Below are positions 43,497-52,349 of a DNA stretch of 64,000 nt, one piece after another. How positions within the stretch are numbered: the stretch's first letter is position 1; each line of letters starts with the position of its first letter. Under the pieces are notes generated by a model. The model had not been told where the DNA came from, searched no databases, and saw nothing but the letters and a program-made list of their open reading frames with translations. Made by a program: the position numbers and the translations under genes. The DNA comes from Clostridium ganghwense (GTDB taxonomy: Bacteria > Bacillota > Clostridia > Clostridiales > Clostridiaceae). The stretch is from NCBI RefSeq assembly GCF_026735165.1, contig NZ_JAPQES010000002.1, positions 375,745 through 439,744 on the forward strand, given 5' to 3'.

Positions 43497-44069
43497 TTAT
43501 ATTACATCAACTAAAACTCTAGTAGCTAATCCAGTTGCAAATGGATTTTCTATCCACATAGTATAAACATTAAATTTACTATCTGTTTTAATATTTAATT
43601 TGCTTAAATCTAAGTTTTCTATAACATAAGTATTATTTTCTTCTGACTTTACATCTGCCTGAACATGTTCCTTACCTCTACGAATTCCTGCACAATCAAT
43701 TCCTATAAAGCACACCTTTTTCTCAAGTAAATGAGTTATAAGTTTCCAACTAAGCTCAGGGTGTTGCTTTACATATATATCACTTCCATATGGATACTTA
43801 ATTTGGATATTAGTTTTGAATATTACAAAACTATTCTCTTCTATTTCTATGTCTTTTAATACTTCTATCCCTATCTCTTCATCCAAACCATAACTTGTGC
43901 AATCAATTAAAGCTCCTCTAGTTTTGAAGTACTCTATTGGAATATTACTTCTCTTATACACATCTATATGAGTACCGACATGTCCTGCATTTACTAGCTT
44001 ATTTTCTTGAAATTCTAGCCACTTCCAAACCTTATGATTATTATCTAATTTTATTGTTATATCTATCAT
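43497..44069 (-). CDS. cyclase-family (kynurenine formamidase-like) hydrolase
   Basis: A 190-residue protein of the cyclase superfamily (PF04199 by memory). The metal motif is NAGHVGTHIDV (HxGTHxD, about residues 28-38), and VCFIGIDCAGIRRGKEH is the later conserved stretch with a His. The enzymes are metal-dependent amidohydrolases; the substrate is unknown. GGAGCGATAGT precedes the ATG. It forms an operon with the downstream MarR regulator, suggesting that its substrate or product is the ligand. Confidence 0.8.
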   Translation of the reverse strand: MIDITIKLDNNHKVWKWLEFQENKLVNAGHVGTHIDVYKRSNIPIEYFKTRGALIDCTSYGLDEEIGIEVLKDIEIEENSFVIFKTNIQIKYPYGSDIYVKQHPELSWKLITHLLEKKVCFIGIDCAGIRRGKEHVQADVKSEENNTYVIENLDLSKLNIKTDSKFNVYTMWIENPFATGLATRVLVDVI

Positions 44070-44097
44070 ACTATCGCTCCTTTTTTCCTTTAAACTA

Positions 44098-44160
44098 AAA
44101 AATAATGTATTATAGTTTCCTCGTAAACTATAATACATTATTTTTGTTTCCTTGTAAACT
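44098..44160 (-). promoter_or_regulatory. MarR-type operators and 21-bp inverted repeat
   Basis: Perfect 21-bp arms (44098-44118 and 44125-44145) enclose CCTCGT; the centre is TAGTTT-N6-AAACTA. A second TTTCCTTGTAAAC box follows at 44147-44159. On the minus strand the stem is followed by six T, so it can also act as the terminator of the upstream histidine kinase gene. Likely a combined terminator and operator before the cyclase-marR operon. Confidence 0.65.
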
Positions 44161-44228
44161 ATATTTTATTTTCTTCATAATCCTAGGTACTATGTCCCCC
44201 TCTAACTAATTTCCATTAGCTATTCCTC

Positions 44229-45623
44229 TTAACATTTTTCAATTTCTATTTCAAACCATACACCGTTTTCTACATTTCTAGCATATATTTTACCATCATA
44301 TATTTTCAAAATCCTCTTTACTATATACAGACCTATACCACTTTGTCCCTTTTTTCCTTTTTTGAACAATTTAAATATATCTTCTATTTTTTCAATAGAT
44401 TCACCATCATTAAAAAAGTTTAAATAAATCTTTTCACTATCTTCTTTTAAAGATATTTTTATTAAGGTTTTTGCATATCTGATTTGATTGTCTAAAATAT
44501 TTTCTACTATAACCTTTAATTGATTATAATTTGAATATATAACTACATCATCAAGATTTAATTGCATGTCTAATTGTTTTAATTGAAGTGAATAACTTTT
44601 TATAACTTCTTGTACTATTTCTTTTAAATTTACTTTTTCTCTATTCTTTATTTCACTATCTAAATAGTCTAACCTTTGCATATACAATAGGTTATAAACT
44701 AATTTTTCCAGTCTATTACACTCTTCATCTATTACCTCTAAAGAAGCATCTAAATTTCCCTTTGGATATAATCCTCTCTTTATAGCATCTAAATAACTTT
44801 TTATTACCATAATAGGTGTTTTTAGTTCATGGGATACAGCGTGTAATTTGAATTTTTGATCTTCATCATATTTTAATAATTCTTTTCTCATTTTTTCAAT
44901 TGAATTTGCTAAAAATCCTATTTCATCATCTCTGCTCATTTTTATAGGTACATTTAATTCTCTATTAGATATATTTCCAACATAACTCTCCAGTTCCACC
45001 AAAGGTCTTGTCAAATATCTTGATAAATAAAATGCAACTAAAAACATCATTCCTATACCCAAAAGGAATGAAATACATATCTGTATAAACAATCTTTTTT
45101 CAAGAGTATCATCTTCTACCTTCCATTTAAAAGATACTTTATAATAACACGAACCCTCTGAAGTTTTAATACTAGAATACTTTTTATCAGTAGCCTTTTT
45201 TTTACTATCGTTGCGTGAAATTTTATATTTTGTTATAACATAAAACAATTGCCTATCTTCTACATCCATAACATATCTTTTACTATCTTTCTCTTGTTTC
45301 TTTATATCATCCTCAACCTTTAATAATATTTGTTCAGTTATATTACTACGACCATCTTTAAATTTTCTGATGAGAACATTTTCATTGGTTTTAACCCATA
45401 CTTTTTCTTCTATTTTTCTTATATCTCGATTTTTACCTTTTATAAAATCATCAATATCAGTGATCCTAATAATAGTTTCATTTTCTTCTAAAGTTCTATA
45501 AATATCTTCGTAATAATAACTATTAAAAGCTTTTATTGAAAGCATAAATATGATTGCTGAAAAAAAGCAAATACTCACACCAAAAGATATTATTAAACGA
45601 AAATTTAGTGATTTAGTCTTCAC
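44229..45623 (-). CDS. sensor histidine kinase
   Basis: A kinase of about 464 residues. Two helices (about residues 8-30 and 180-205) enclose an extracytoplasmic sensor domain of about 150 residues rich in Lys/Asp. A HAMP domain follows (LVELESYVGNISNRELNVPI), then HisKA HAVSHELKTPIMVIKSYLDA with the phospho-His, and a HATPase with NILDNQIRYAK and GQSGIGLYIVKR. I prefer the GTG (VKTKSLNF) that overlaps the end of the regulator gene behind GGTGG; a longer ATG frame exists to 45650. Partner of the adjacent OmpR protein; signal unknown. Confidence 0.88.
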   Translation of the reverse strand: MKTKSLNFRLIISFGVSICFFSAIIFMLSIKAFNSYYYEDIYRTLEENETIIRITDIDDFIKGKNRDIRKIEEKVWVKTNENVLIRKFKDGRSNITEQILLKVEDDIKKQEKDSKRYVMDVEDRQLFYVITKYKISRNDSKKKATDKKYSSIKTSEGSCYYKVSFKWKVEDDTLEKRLFIQICISFLLGIGMMFLVAFYLSRYLTRPLVELESYVGNISNRELNVPIKMSRDDEIGFLANSIEKMRKELLKYDEDQKFKLHAVSHELKTPIMVIKSYLDAIKRGLYPKGNLDASLEVIDEECNRLEKLVYNLLYMQRLDYLDSEIKNREKVNLKEIVQEVIKSYSLQLKQLDMQLNLDDVVIYSNYNQLKVIVENILDNQIRYAKTLIKISLKEDSEKIYLNFFNDGESIEKIEDIFKLFKKGKKGQSGIGLYIVKRILKIYDGKIYARNVENGVWFEIEIEKC

Positions 45624-46299
45624 TTTCACACCACCTATAACCGTATCCATATATAGTTTCTATCCTCAATTCAGGCAGTTTTTTTCTTATTCTTCTCACT
45701 AAATCATCAATAGTTCTATCACTTCCAAAATAATCTTCACCATAAATTTTACTTATGATATCTTCTCGTGACAAAGCAGTATTTTTATTATTAATTATGA
45801 TAGATAAAAAATCAAATTCCTTTGAAGTAATATCTATCCTTTTATTCTCTTCAAGAATCACTCTCTTATTAAAATCAATAGTATATGCGTTATTTATCAG
45901 TAAATTTACAACTTTAGACTTCTTATTATTTTCATAAATTCTTTGTAAAAGCTTTCTTGTTCTTATAACTAACTCCATGGGAAGAAAGGGTTTTGCTATG
46001 TAATCGTCACTTCCCATTTGCAATCCTATTACCCTATCTAGTTCTTCATCTCGGGCAGATATAAATATCACAGGAGTATCATCATTTTGTTTTTTTATCC
46101 TCTTAATAAGTTCATATCCATCCATATCTGGAAGCATAATATCTAGTATCCATAAATGCGGCTCTTCCTGTACATATTTTTCTGCATCTAATCCACATAT
46201 AAAACTTTTAACCTTATAACCTTCATTTTGTAAATAAAAAACTAATATATCATTTAAGTTTTTTTCATCTTCTACAAGAAAAATATTATACATTTTCAT
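45613..46299 (-). CDS. OmpR-family response regulator
   Basis: A 228-residue regulator: acidic pocket VEDE, phospho-acceptor Asp in LWILDIMLPDMDGYE (about residue 53), YIAKPFLP with the conserved Lys, and a winged-helix domain with ITSKEFDFLSIIIN and RRIRKKLPELRIETIYGYGY. AAGGAAAGAG precedes the ATG. It overlaps the kinase gene downstream. The secreted esterase gene just beyond (46418-47707) is on the same strand but upstream in transcription order, so it could share control. Confidence 0.9.
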   Translation of the reverse strand: MKMYNIFLVEDEKNLNDILVFYLQNEGYKVKSFICGLDAEKYVQEEPHLWILDIMLPDMDGYELIKRIKKQNDDTPVIFISARDEELDRVIGLQMGSDDYIAKPFLPMELVIRTRKLLQRIYENNKKSKVVNLLINNAYTIDFNKRVILEENKRIDITSKEFDFLSIIINNKNTALSREDIISKIYGEDYFGSDRTIDDLVRRIRKKLPELRIETIYGYGYRWCESED

Positions 46300-46417
46300 C
46301 TCTTTCCTTTCAGGTTTAAATTATAGCCCATTAATAAAATATAAGTATGGATATTATATCAATAATACCATACTCATATTTTAGCATATCATTGCTCTTT
46401 AATTTTTTCTAGTAAAT

Positions 46418-47707
46418 CTATTTATTCTTTGGATGATTTTTCATAAATTTCCACATTGACTGAGCAATGGTATCCCAAGAGATTCCATGTTCCTCATCTT
46501 GTATTGAATACATTTCTAAATCAGACATTCCTCCTCTCCATTGTTCAACCTTAACATCATAATCACCAATAGTAATAAGTTTCTCTTCAATTTTAATAGG
46601 ATTACCTCTATTTTCTTTTTCTGCCCAAACCCTCATATTATCGCTAGCTGCTTGATAATTTACACTTCTATCCTCTGTACCATTATAAGCTCTAATAGGA
46701 ACAGATATATCATTACCTATAAAAGTACTTTTTTCTGGATTCTTTGTTAAGTTATATTGACCTGAAACTGGAACTGCTGCTGCAATTTTGTCTTCTCTAA
46801 ATCCCGCTAAAGTAAATGAAAATATTGCTCCACTAGAATGACCACATGTATATATCCTGTTAGAATCTATATTATCAAAAGTTTTTTCAAAACATTTTAC
46901 CATTTCATCGAAAAAAGCTAAGTTCTTTTCTGTATCATTCCAAGTAATCATTGTGTCTTCTGCTCCGGCAGTTCCTGCAGGATATACTACTATAATATTT
47001 TCATCATTTGCAATCTGATTTAATATGTAATTTTTAGTTACTGAATCAATAGGATCTTGTGAAATAGACACTGAACCATGAAATCTGAATACTAAAGAAA
47101 CACCCTCCCTTGATAAATTTTCAGGGACATAAAACTTAAACCTTCTATTTTGGCCATTTACATTAATCGTAACTTGATTCATACCAACTTTATAACTCTT
47201 GATATTATCCGCTGTAATCTCATTCAGTTCACGTATATTTTCAAGTCGTTCATTAAAATATGCTTTTTTTGCATCATATTTTTCTTTTGAAATTAATCCT
47301 TCTTTATGTTTTTTTTCTAACATCTTTATACTTTCCTCTAACTGTCTTATTCTTTCTTCCTTAGTAAGCTGTTTAACCTCACCTTTCTTTTTCTTTAAAT
47401 TATCTACTTTAGATAATTTATCTTTTCCATTTTTCAAATTCTCAAGCATTTTATTAAAATTTGATTTTTTTGCATCATATGTTTCTTTGGATATTAGACC
47501 TTCTTCATATTTCTTTTCTAACATCTTTATAGTTTCTTCTAATTTTTTTATTCTTTCTTCTTTTTTAGTAGATTGTTTAAACTCAACTTTCGCTTTCTTT
47601 ACTTTATTTGCTGCAGCTGTTTTTGAAGCTGGACTAGCAAACCCTATTGTTGAGAAATTTGATGTTATAACTGCTGCAAGAACTATGATTTTTAACTTTT
47701 CTTTCAT
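46418..47707 (-). CDS. secreted esterase with duplicated SHOCT-like segment
   Basis: A 429-residue exported protein. Signal peptide 1-25 (ending IGFASPAS). Then two near-identical 40-residue charged helices, RIKKLEETIKMLEKKYEEGL + ISKETYDAKK and RIRQLEESIKMLEKKHKEGL + ISKEKYDAKK, which resemble SHOCT-type short domains. From about 175 an alpha/beta hydrolase of the PHB-depolymerase/LpqC type: VFRFHGS oxyanion loop, TCGHSSGAIFS nucleophile elbow, GTEDRSV acidic residue and EEHGISW histidine. Predicted to cleave an ester outside the cell, held by the helical segments to a partner or the wall. GGAGGTAATTAAAG precedes the ATG. Confidence 0.8.
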   Translation of the reverse strand: MKEKLKIIVLAAVITSNFSTIGFASPASKTAAANKVKKAKVEFKQSTKKEERIKKLEETIKMLEKKYEEGLISKETYDAKKSNFNKMLENLKNGKDKLSKVDNLKKKKGEVKQLTKEERIRQLEESIKMLEKKHKEGLISKEKYDAKKAYFNERLENIRELNEITADNIKSYKVGMNQVTINVNGQNRRFKFYVPENLSREGVSLVFRFHGSVSISQDPIDSVTKNYILNQIANDENIIVVYPAGTAGAEDTMITWNDTEKNLAFFDEMVKCFEKTFDNIDSNRIYTCGHSSGAIFSFTLAGFREDKIAAAVPVSGQYNLTKNPEKSTFIGNDISVPIRAYNGTEDRSVNYQAASDNMRVWAEKENRGNPIKIEEKLITIGDYDVKVEQWRGGMSDLEMYSIQDEEHGISWDTIAQSMWKFMKNHPKNK

Positions 47708-47887
47708 CTTTAATTACCTCCATTTTTTTGATTATAAATAACTTTCCTAATCGTTATTTATATTTTATAAAATAAATATCATAGAATTATCATAAGAATA
47801 TGTGAAATTGTGAAAAAATACTTTCAAAGTTAAATTCATATAACTTTTTCTACAACAATTCTTTAATTACTTTATTGCTAAAAAAAA

Positions 47888-47912
47888 TTCCACCACAACA
47901 TCTGTGATGGAA
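47888..47912 (-). terminator. copied hairpin terminator
   Basis: TCCACCACAAC / TGTGATGGA stem with TTTTTTTT on the minus-strand side; about 80 percent like the copy at 19620-19650, including the TTTATTGCTAAA flank. The rest of 47708-47887 (esterase promoter region) shows nothing else. Confidence 0.65.
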
Positions 47913-47927
47913 TATAATAATTCTATA

Positions 47928-48159
47928 TCAATACTGGCTAAATCGATTTATTTCCTTTAGTACCTCTCTAACTACATTTGTGATTTGTTTATGCTCTGGT
48001 TTATCAATGAATCTAAAGTACAAACATATCCCCTATATTATCCATCATCGTTAAAGATAATTGATATGGATTTACCCCTTCAGGTACTGTATAGTCATTC
48101 TCTTTTATACTCTTTAACAATTCTTTTAATGCTTGTTTTTCCAAATTATATTCCCCCAT
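47928..48159 (-). pseudogene. frameshifted small gene next to DUF692 gene
   Basis: Frame 1 from an ATG at 48159 reads MGEYNLEKQALKELLKSIKE, then NDYTVPEGVNPYQLSLTMMD and NIGDMFVL before a stop. A second frame takes over as FRFIDKPEHKQITNVVREVL and KEINRFSQY. The first part resembles the beginning of DUF2785-type proteins (VPEGVNPYQLSxxMMDNIG); the rest suggests an internal deletion plus frameshift. It begins 13 bp after the DUF692 stop, so the two probably formed an operon. Confidence 0.55.
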
Positions 48160-48171
48160 TTTTGAATCTTC

Positions 48172-48969
48172 TCATTTAGTTAGATTGCATATATTTTGTA
48201 TTTTATTTAGTTGTTTTTCTAAAGAATAAATAACTATATCATCATTTTCTGTCGCTATTCCGTTATATTCTAATGTAACAATATCTGGATTTGTATAATT
48301 AAGAACCCATTCTAACAATTTGTAATCTTCATTTTCCATAGCTTGATGTGTATCTGCTGGAAAACCATCTTTATCATAACCAGAACCATTTACATGAATT
48401 TCTACAACACGATTAAGTGGTAACTCGCTAATGTAATCATGAATATTCCAACCATGATATTGTGCAGTAACCTTTGCATGTGTTAGATCAAGCAAAAATG
48501 ATACATCATTTTCTATAAACAATCTACTAAGTTGTTCTGGCATAATATAAGGATAGTGATCAAATCTTACATATTCTTGTGGTGAATCGGGAATATTTTC
48601 AAGCAACAATGGTACTGTTAAGTTCTTCTTAAAACTCTGAATCTGTTTAGACATATGTTCATATATATTTTCTTCAGTCATACCTGGATACATATCTGAA
48701 TTCTTAATTGAAAGATGAAGACCATAATGCGGAGAATTACATTTTTTAATGAGAATATTTGCAAAATCAAAATCTATCATTTCTATATTTTTCATTCCAG
48801 TATGTTCAAAATATCCTAGACCATGTAGTAGTATTGGACGCATTGAACGTATGGTAGAAAACTGTTCATTAAACGTCCCATATGCACCAGATTTAATATA
48901 ATCTATATTAACAGCATTTTTTTCAAGAAGGAACTTCAACGCTTTTGACCAATTGCATCCAATACGCAT
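48172..48969 (-). CDS. DUF692-like (MNIO) TIM-barrel protein
   Basis: A 265-residue protein that reads like the DUF692 family, now known as multinuclear non-heme iron oxidases (MbnB, TglH). Candidate metal ligands sit in ILLHGLGYFEH (about 47-57), GLHLSIKN (about 83-90), LLLENIP, LLDLTHAKVTA (about 158-168), VEIHVNGSG (about 190-198) and LEYNG. Such enzymes modify cysteine or amide groups in small peptides, usually with a partner protein and a precursor peptide nearby; neither is clear here and the neighbouring gene is broken. GAGGTAATAT precedes the ATG. Confidence 0.65.
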   Translation of the reverse strand: MRIGCNWSKALKFLLEKNAVNIDYIKSGAYGTFNEQFSTIRSMRPILLHGLGYFEHTGMKNIEMIDFDFANILIKKCNSPHYGLHLSIKNSDMYPGMTEENIYEHMSKQIQSFKKNLTVPLLLENIPDSPQEYVRFDHYPYIMPEQLSRLFIENDVSFLLDLTHAKVTAQYHGWNIHDYISELPLNRVVEIHVNGSGYDKDGFPADTHQAMENEDYKLLEWVLNYTNPDIVTLEYNGIATENDDIVIYSLEKQLNKIQNICNLTK

Positions 48970-49065
48970 ATATTACCTCACTCTCCTATCACATATAAAT
49001 AAAAATATAATCTTCAGTTTAAGTCATCATTTAAAAATAATACGCAACTCCTTCATTTTAAAAGC

Positions 49066-49641
49066 CTATTTTTCTTTTCTCAAAACAAGCTTATAAGATA
49101 CACTTACTGCTAAACCTATCACTATTAAAGCTGTTGACAAACTAAGGATCTTCTTTTGCGTGCTGTCAATAATTTGAGTTTTACTATCCTGTACCGAATT
49201 TGCTTTTTCATTTATCTTTTCTTGTGCTTCAAAGTATTTACCCTCGTTAATATACTTCTCATATCGTTTAACCATATTGTGTTTTTCACTTTTGAGATTT
49301 AAAGTTTTATAGTCATCGGATGTTGCTTTGAAAACCCATAGGTCATCAATTTTACCTTCTTCTAGTAAGACTGCTACCAAAATATCTCCGTTTTCTGGAA
49401 TATCGTTAGTACCATAATATTTTTCAAACTTATTTACTTTAATTTCTTTCTGTTCAATACTACCCATCATAACCGTTAATGGAGTTATAGTGTATATTTC
49501 AGAATTTTTATCCGTCAATTTTCCTATAAATAATGCTTGTTGATTTCCTAACATGAGTGATTCAGGAATATCCCCTGCAAATGCGATGATATAAGTTAAG
49601 GTTACACACATCAAAAAAATAATAATAAATTTTTTTAGCAT
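49066..49641 (-). CDS. exported protein with C-terminal membrane anchor
   Basis: A 191-residue protein: signal peptide (residues 1-22, ending IAFAG), an extracytoplasmic domain of about 130 residues (ESLMLGNQQALFIGKLTDKN ... ENGDILVAVLLEEGKIDDLW), a helical stalk, and a single helix near the end (about 166-184) followed by RKEK. So it is displayed on the outer face of the membrane. AAAGGAGGTTGAA precedes the ATG. Function unknown. A partial R1 end (CATCATTTAAAAATAATACG) lies beyond its stop. Confidence 0.65.
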   Translation of the reverse strand: MLKKFIIIFLMCVTLTYIIAFAGDIPESLMLGNQQALFIGKLTDKNSEIYTITPLTVMMGSIEQKEIKVNKFEKYYGTNDIPENGDILVAVLLEEGKIDDLWVFKATSDDYKTLNLKSEKHNMVKRYEKYINEGKYFEAQEKINEKANSVQDSKTQIIDSTQKKILSLSTALIVIGLAVSVSYKLVLRKEK

Positions 49642-49679
49642 TTCAACCTCCTTTAAACCATGACTATTTCACATCATTC

Positions 49680-49725
49680 TGTGATTATGTTTTAATACCT
49701 TTATACTTCTTAATACACATTTTTT
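49680..49725 (+). repeat. R2 dispersed repeat
   Basis: GTGATTATGTTTTAATACC and TTATACTTCTTAATACACAT, about 50 bp beyond the stop of the HD-domain gene at 49774. Confidence 0.6.
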
Positions 49726-49773
49726 AGAATGTACAATAATTCAATACAGATTATATTTCAAAATTAATATTCC

Positions 49774-50451
49774 TTATTCAAGTATTTTGTCCATTAGTTT
49801 TTTACCATTAGAGTAATTTCTATTTACCTCTTTTAATAAATTCATAAAGTATAAGTCCATTGTCTTTTGTTGTTCTATTCCAATTTCTTTTGCTTTTTCA
49901 GTATTTAGTTTTAGAAACAATTTATTTAGTTTCCGATTGTATTCTCTAAATAAAGATGCCTCTTCTGATGGTAATCCCTTAGTAGGTAGTCTATCGTCTC
50001 CAACTAAATATAAAGGTTCTGCAATTTGTCCTCCAAATAAAATTGCCCTTGCAGTCCCCACAGTTCCTGTCAAATCCAATTTATCTGCATCAAAAATAAT
50101 TTTTGCTTCCATTGTTTGTGGTTTTAAATTCTTTTTATACCTATGGGTAAGAATACAATCAGCAACATGATTTGCTTTTTCTTCACTATATCCATTGTTA
50201 ATCAAAAATTCCCTTGCTTTTTCACTTCCTATTTTTGCATGACAAAGACTTGGATTTCTTATTTCATCTACTCTACCTATATCATGTAAAAGTGCTGATA
50301 TTATCACAACTTCAGTATCTACTTTTGGGATAGTATCAGCAATTTGAATTGCATAATTCAAAACTCTATATACATGTAAACAATCATGAACAGTATCATT
50401 CATATTCTTTAACATAAACCTTTCAATTCTTTGAAATTCTTCTCTTTTCAT
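49774..50451 (-). CDS. HD-domain phosphohydrolase
   Basis: A 225-residue HD-superfamily protein: first His in TVHDCLHVYRV (about residue 20-26), the HD pair in SALLHDIGR (about 53-61), the later HAKIGSEKAREFL and IIFDADKLDLTG. Metal-dependent phosphohydrolase of the YedJ-like HDIG type, substrate unknown (nucleotide likely). AAAGGAGCATCAAAAT precedes the ATG. Single gene, R2 repeat beyond its stop and a partial R1 end (GTATCGTGATTTTAGAATG) at 50487-50527 on its 5' side. Confidence 0.85.
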   Translation of the reverse strand: MKREEFQRIERFMLKNMNDTVHDCLHVYRVLNYAIQIADTIPKVDTEVVIISALLHDIGRVDEIRNPSLCHAKIGSEKAREFLINNGYSEEKANHVADCILTHRYKKNLKPQTMEAKIIFDADKLDLTGTVGTARAILFGGQIAEPLYLVGDDRLPTKGLPSEEASLFREYNRKLNKLFLKLNTEKAKEIGIEQQKTMDLYFMNLLKEVNRNYSNGKKLMDKILE

Positions 50452-50704
50452 ATTTTGATGCTCCTTTAGATTAATGTTATAAAATAATTTTTTTGTATCG
50501 TGATTTTAGAATGTTGTGAATTAATATTATTTTATACACTCTTCAAGAATAGTTACTCTCTTGTTTGTAGCATCAAGTTCTATTTGACACCTTCTATTCT
50601 CTCCAATCAATACCTTCTTGCAATCAAAAGCTATTCTAAGCTTGATTATTTTATTAACACTGCACGCTTTCATTCTGTCTTAACTGATTATATGATAATT
50701 GTTT

Positions 50705-51256
50705 TTATGACCTCTTAATACAAGGAATGTAATAATCAAGAATTAAAACTTTCTGTCCATTATTCTTAGGTATTCCAAATCGTGCATCAGTATACACTTC
50801 ACATGAAAAGTAATTTTGCCAATCAACAACATATCCATGTTGATTAATCGCTTCAACTGCTAGCTGATGTGCATTAGGATATATGTCATATTCTTCACCC
50901 TCAATCCATACCTTTGCAATGGTACAAGCTGGTATCTTGTAAAAAGTATATCCATCAGGAACAGGCGTATTTGTTTTCATAAAAAAACCTACAAGGTAAG
51001 TGAATGTTCCATCCTCATTACAGAAATCCCTCATATACCCCTCATAAGCATCTGGTGTTTCGCTTGGACAATATTCGCTCATCTTTGCAAGAGTATCAAA
51101 TGTTCCATCAGAAAAGCACTGCTGCCATAATGAAGGGATAGTTTGATACTTTGATTGAAAAATAGGGTTAAAGCTTTCGTGCTTTGTTCTTATTTCTTTT
51201 CCAATAATTTTGTATGGGCCAAAATCTACAAATTCTATTTTTTTTAATGTTGCCAT
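50705..51256 (-). CDS. GyrI-like ligand-binding protein
   Basis: A 183-residue single-domain protein of the GyrI-like/SOUL-type effector-binding fold: FVDFGPYKIIGKEIRTKHES (residues 7-26), TYLVGFFMKTNTPVPDGYTF, KIPACTIAKVWIEG, and YFSCEVYTDARF. This is the same fold as the C-terminal half of the AraC-type regulator encoded directly upstream, 32 bp away and on the same strand. It could bind the same small molecule, acting as a sequestering or titrating partner. GGGATGATAAA precedes the ATG. Confidence 0.8.
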   Translation of the reverse strand: MATLKKIEFVDFGPYKIIGKEIRTKHESFNPIFQSKYQTIPSLWQQCFSDGTFDTLAKMSEYCPSETPDAYEGYMRDFCNEDGTFTYLVGFFMKTNTPVPDGYTFYKIPACTIAKVWIEGEEYDIYPNAHQLAVEAINQHGYVVDWQNYFSCEVYTDARFGIPKNNGQKVLILDYYIPCIKRS

Positions 51257-51288
51257 TTTATCATCCCTTTCATACTGCATTTGAGTAA

Positions 51289-52149
51289 TTAATTTTTCTT
51301 AACAATAGGTACCCAGAGCTCATTTTGAGGGTTGTGTCCTGGAGGATAATAGCACTCAATGGCTGGTAAATCAGCAAGAAAATAATTTGACGTAGGAACC
51401 CAATCGGTATATAAACGCTTCCAAACCTTTACGATATCAGTAAGATTGGAGGCTTCAAATACTACCCACTGGCTTTCTGGAAAGTTCAATTTTTCCATAT
51501 CTATAGGAGTTTCATTTTTATAGGAAACAGCTAAGTAGTATGAAAAATCTTTATTCTTACCCCAAGCACCCTCTGATAAAATACCAAGTACACCGTTAAG
51601 TGATTTTTCTGGATTAGTATCCATTAAATTAAGTAATCTTTCTGAAAAGCCATTTTGCTGAATCTCCTGCCAAATCATAGGTACTGTACTGAATGATTTT
51701 TCAGTGTTCACACTATATTTGAAACCTACTGCTGAGAACGGACCGATTTTTTCGATTCTGTAATTCATTTCTGAACCTCCTACAATCGAAAAATGAAAAG
51801 ACATACGTGGATAAGCTTTCAATTTTGCACCTGATTTACGCACGAATGTAGGTGCAATTCCATGAATCTCTTTAAATGCACGAGTAAAGGCTGAATGAGA
51901 TGTATATCCATATTTCTGTGCAATCTCAATAATGCTGCAATTATTTTGTTGTAGCTCAAAAGCTGCAAGGGTTAAGCGTCTTCGTCTGATATATTCAGAA
52001 AGTGGTATTTCTGTAATAAACACAAACATACGCTGAAAATGATAATTAGGACAGCATGTAATTTTTGCAATTTCCTTATAGTCAATATCACATGTAATGT
52101 TGTCTTCAATATAATCTATAGCTGCATTCATTCTTTTTATCCAATCCAC
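51289..52149 (-). CDS. AraC-type regulator with GyrI-like domain
   Basis: A 286-residue regulator: two HTH units (YKEIAKITCCPNYHFQRMFV and IIEIAQKYGYTSHSAFTRAF) in residues 1-105, then a GyrI-like effector-binding domain (about 130-286, FSAVGFKYSV ... WVVFEASNL). I use the GTG start (VDWIKRM) behind GGAAGG, because it aligns with the paralogue at 57034 and gives the same length, 286 residues. Probably senses a drug-like molecule and controls its operon with the GyrI-like gene. Confidence 0.88.
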   Translation of the reverse strand: MDWIKRMNAAIDYIEDNITCDIDYKEIAKITCCPNYHFQRMFVFITEIPLSEYIRRRRLTLAAFELQQNNCSIIEIAQKYGYTSHSAFTRAFKEIHGIAPTFVRKSGAKLKAYPRMSFHFSIVGGSEMNYRIEKIGPFSAVGFKYSVNTEKSFSTVPMIWQEIQQNGFSERLLNLMDTNPEKSLNGVLGILSEGAWGKNKDFSYYLAVSYKNETPIDMEKLNFPESQWVVFEASNLTDIVKVWKRLYTDWVPTSNYFLADLPAIECYYPPGHNPQNELWVPIVKKN

Positions 52150-52267
52150 ATTTATCTTTCCTTCCATTACAGTTTAGCAGAGAAAATAATATATTGCTTT
52201 GCAGTTGGTGTACTAAAAATGTAAAGTAAATTAAACTTTTAAAAATAATGTTCATAATATCAAACAA

Positions 52268-52320
52268 TTTTGTCTTAAAACATTATATCTTCTTGCTACG
52301 TAATTTCTTTATATTATATA
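52268..52320 (+). repeat. R3 dispersed repeat
   Basis: TTGTCTTAAAACATTATATC and TTCTTGCTACGTAATTTC, then TTTATATTATATATTAA, 30 bp beyond the stop of the GNAT gene 52350. Like-looking stretches: 33450-33490, 54121-54160 and 31235-31275. Confidence 0.55.
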
Positions 52321-52349
52321 TTAATAAATATATCCAAAATTTTTTTCTG

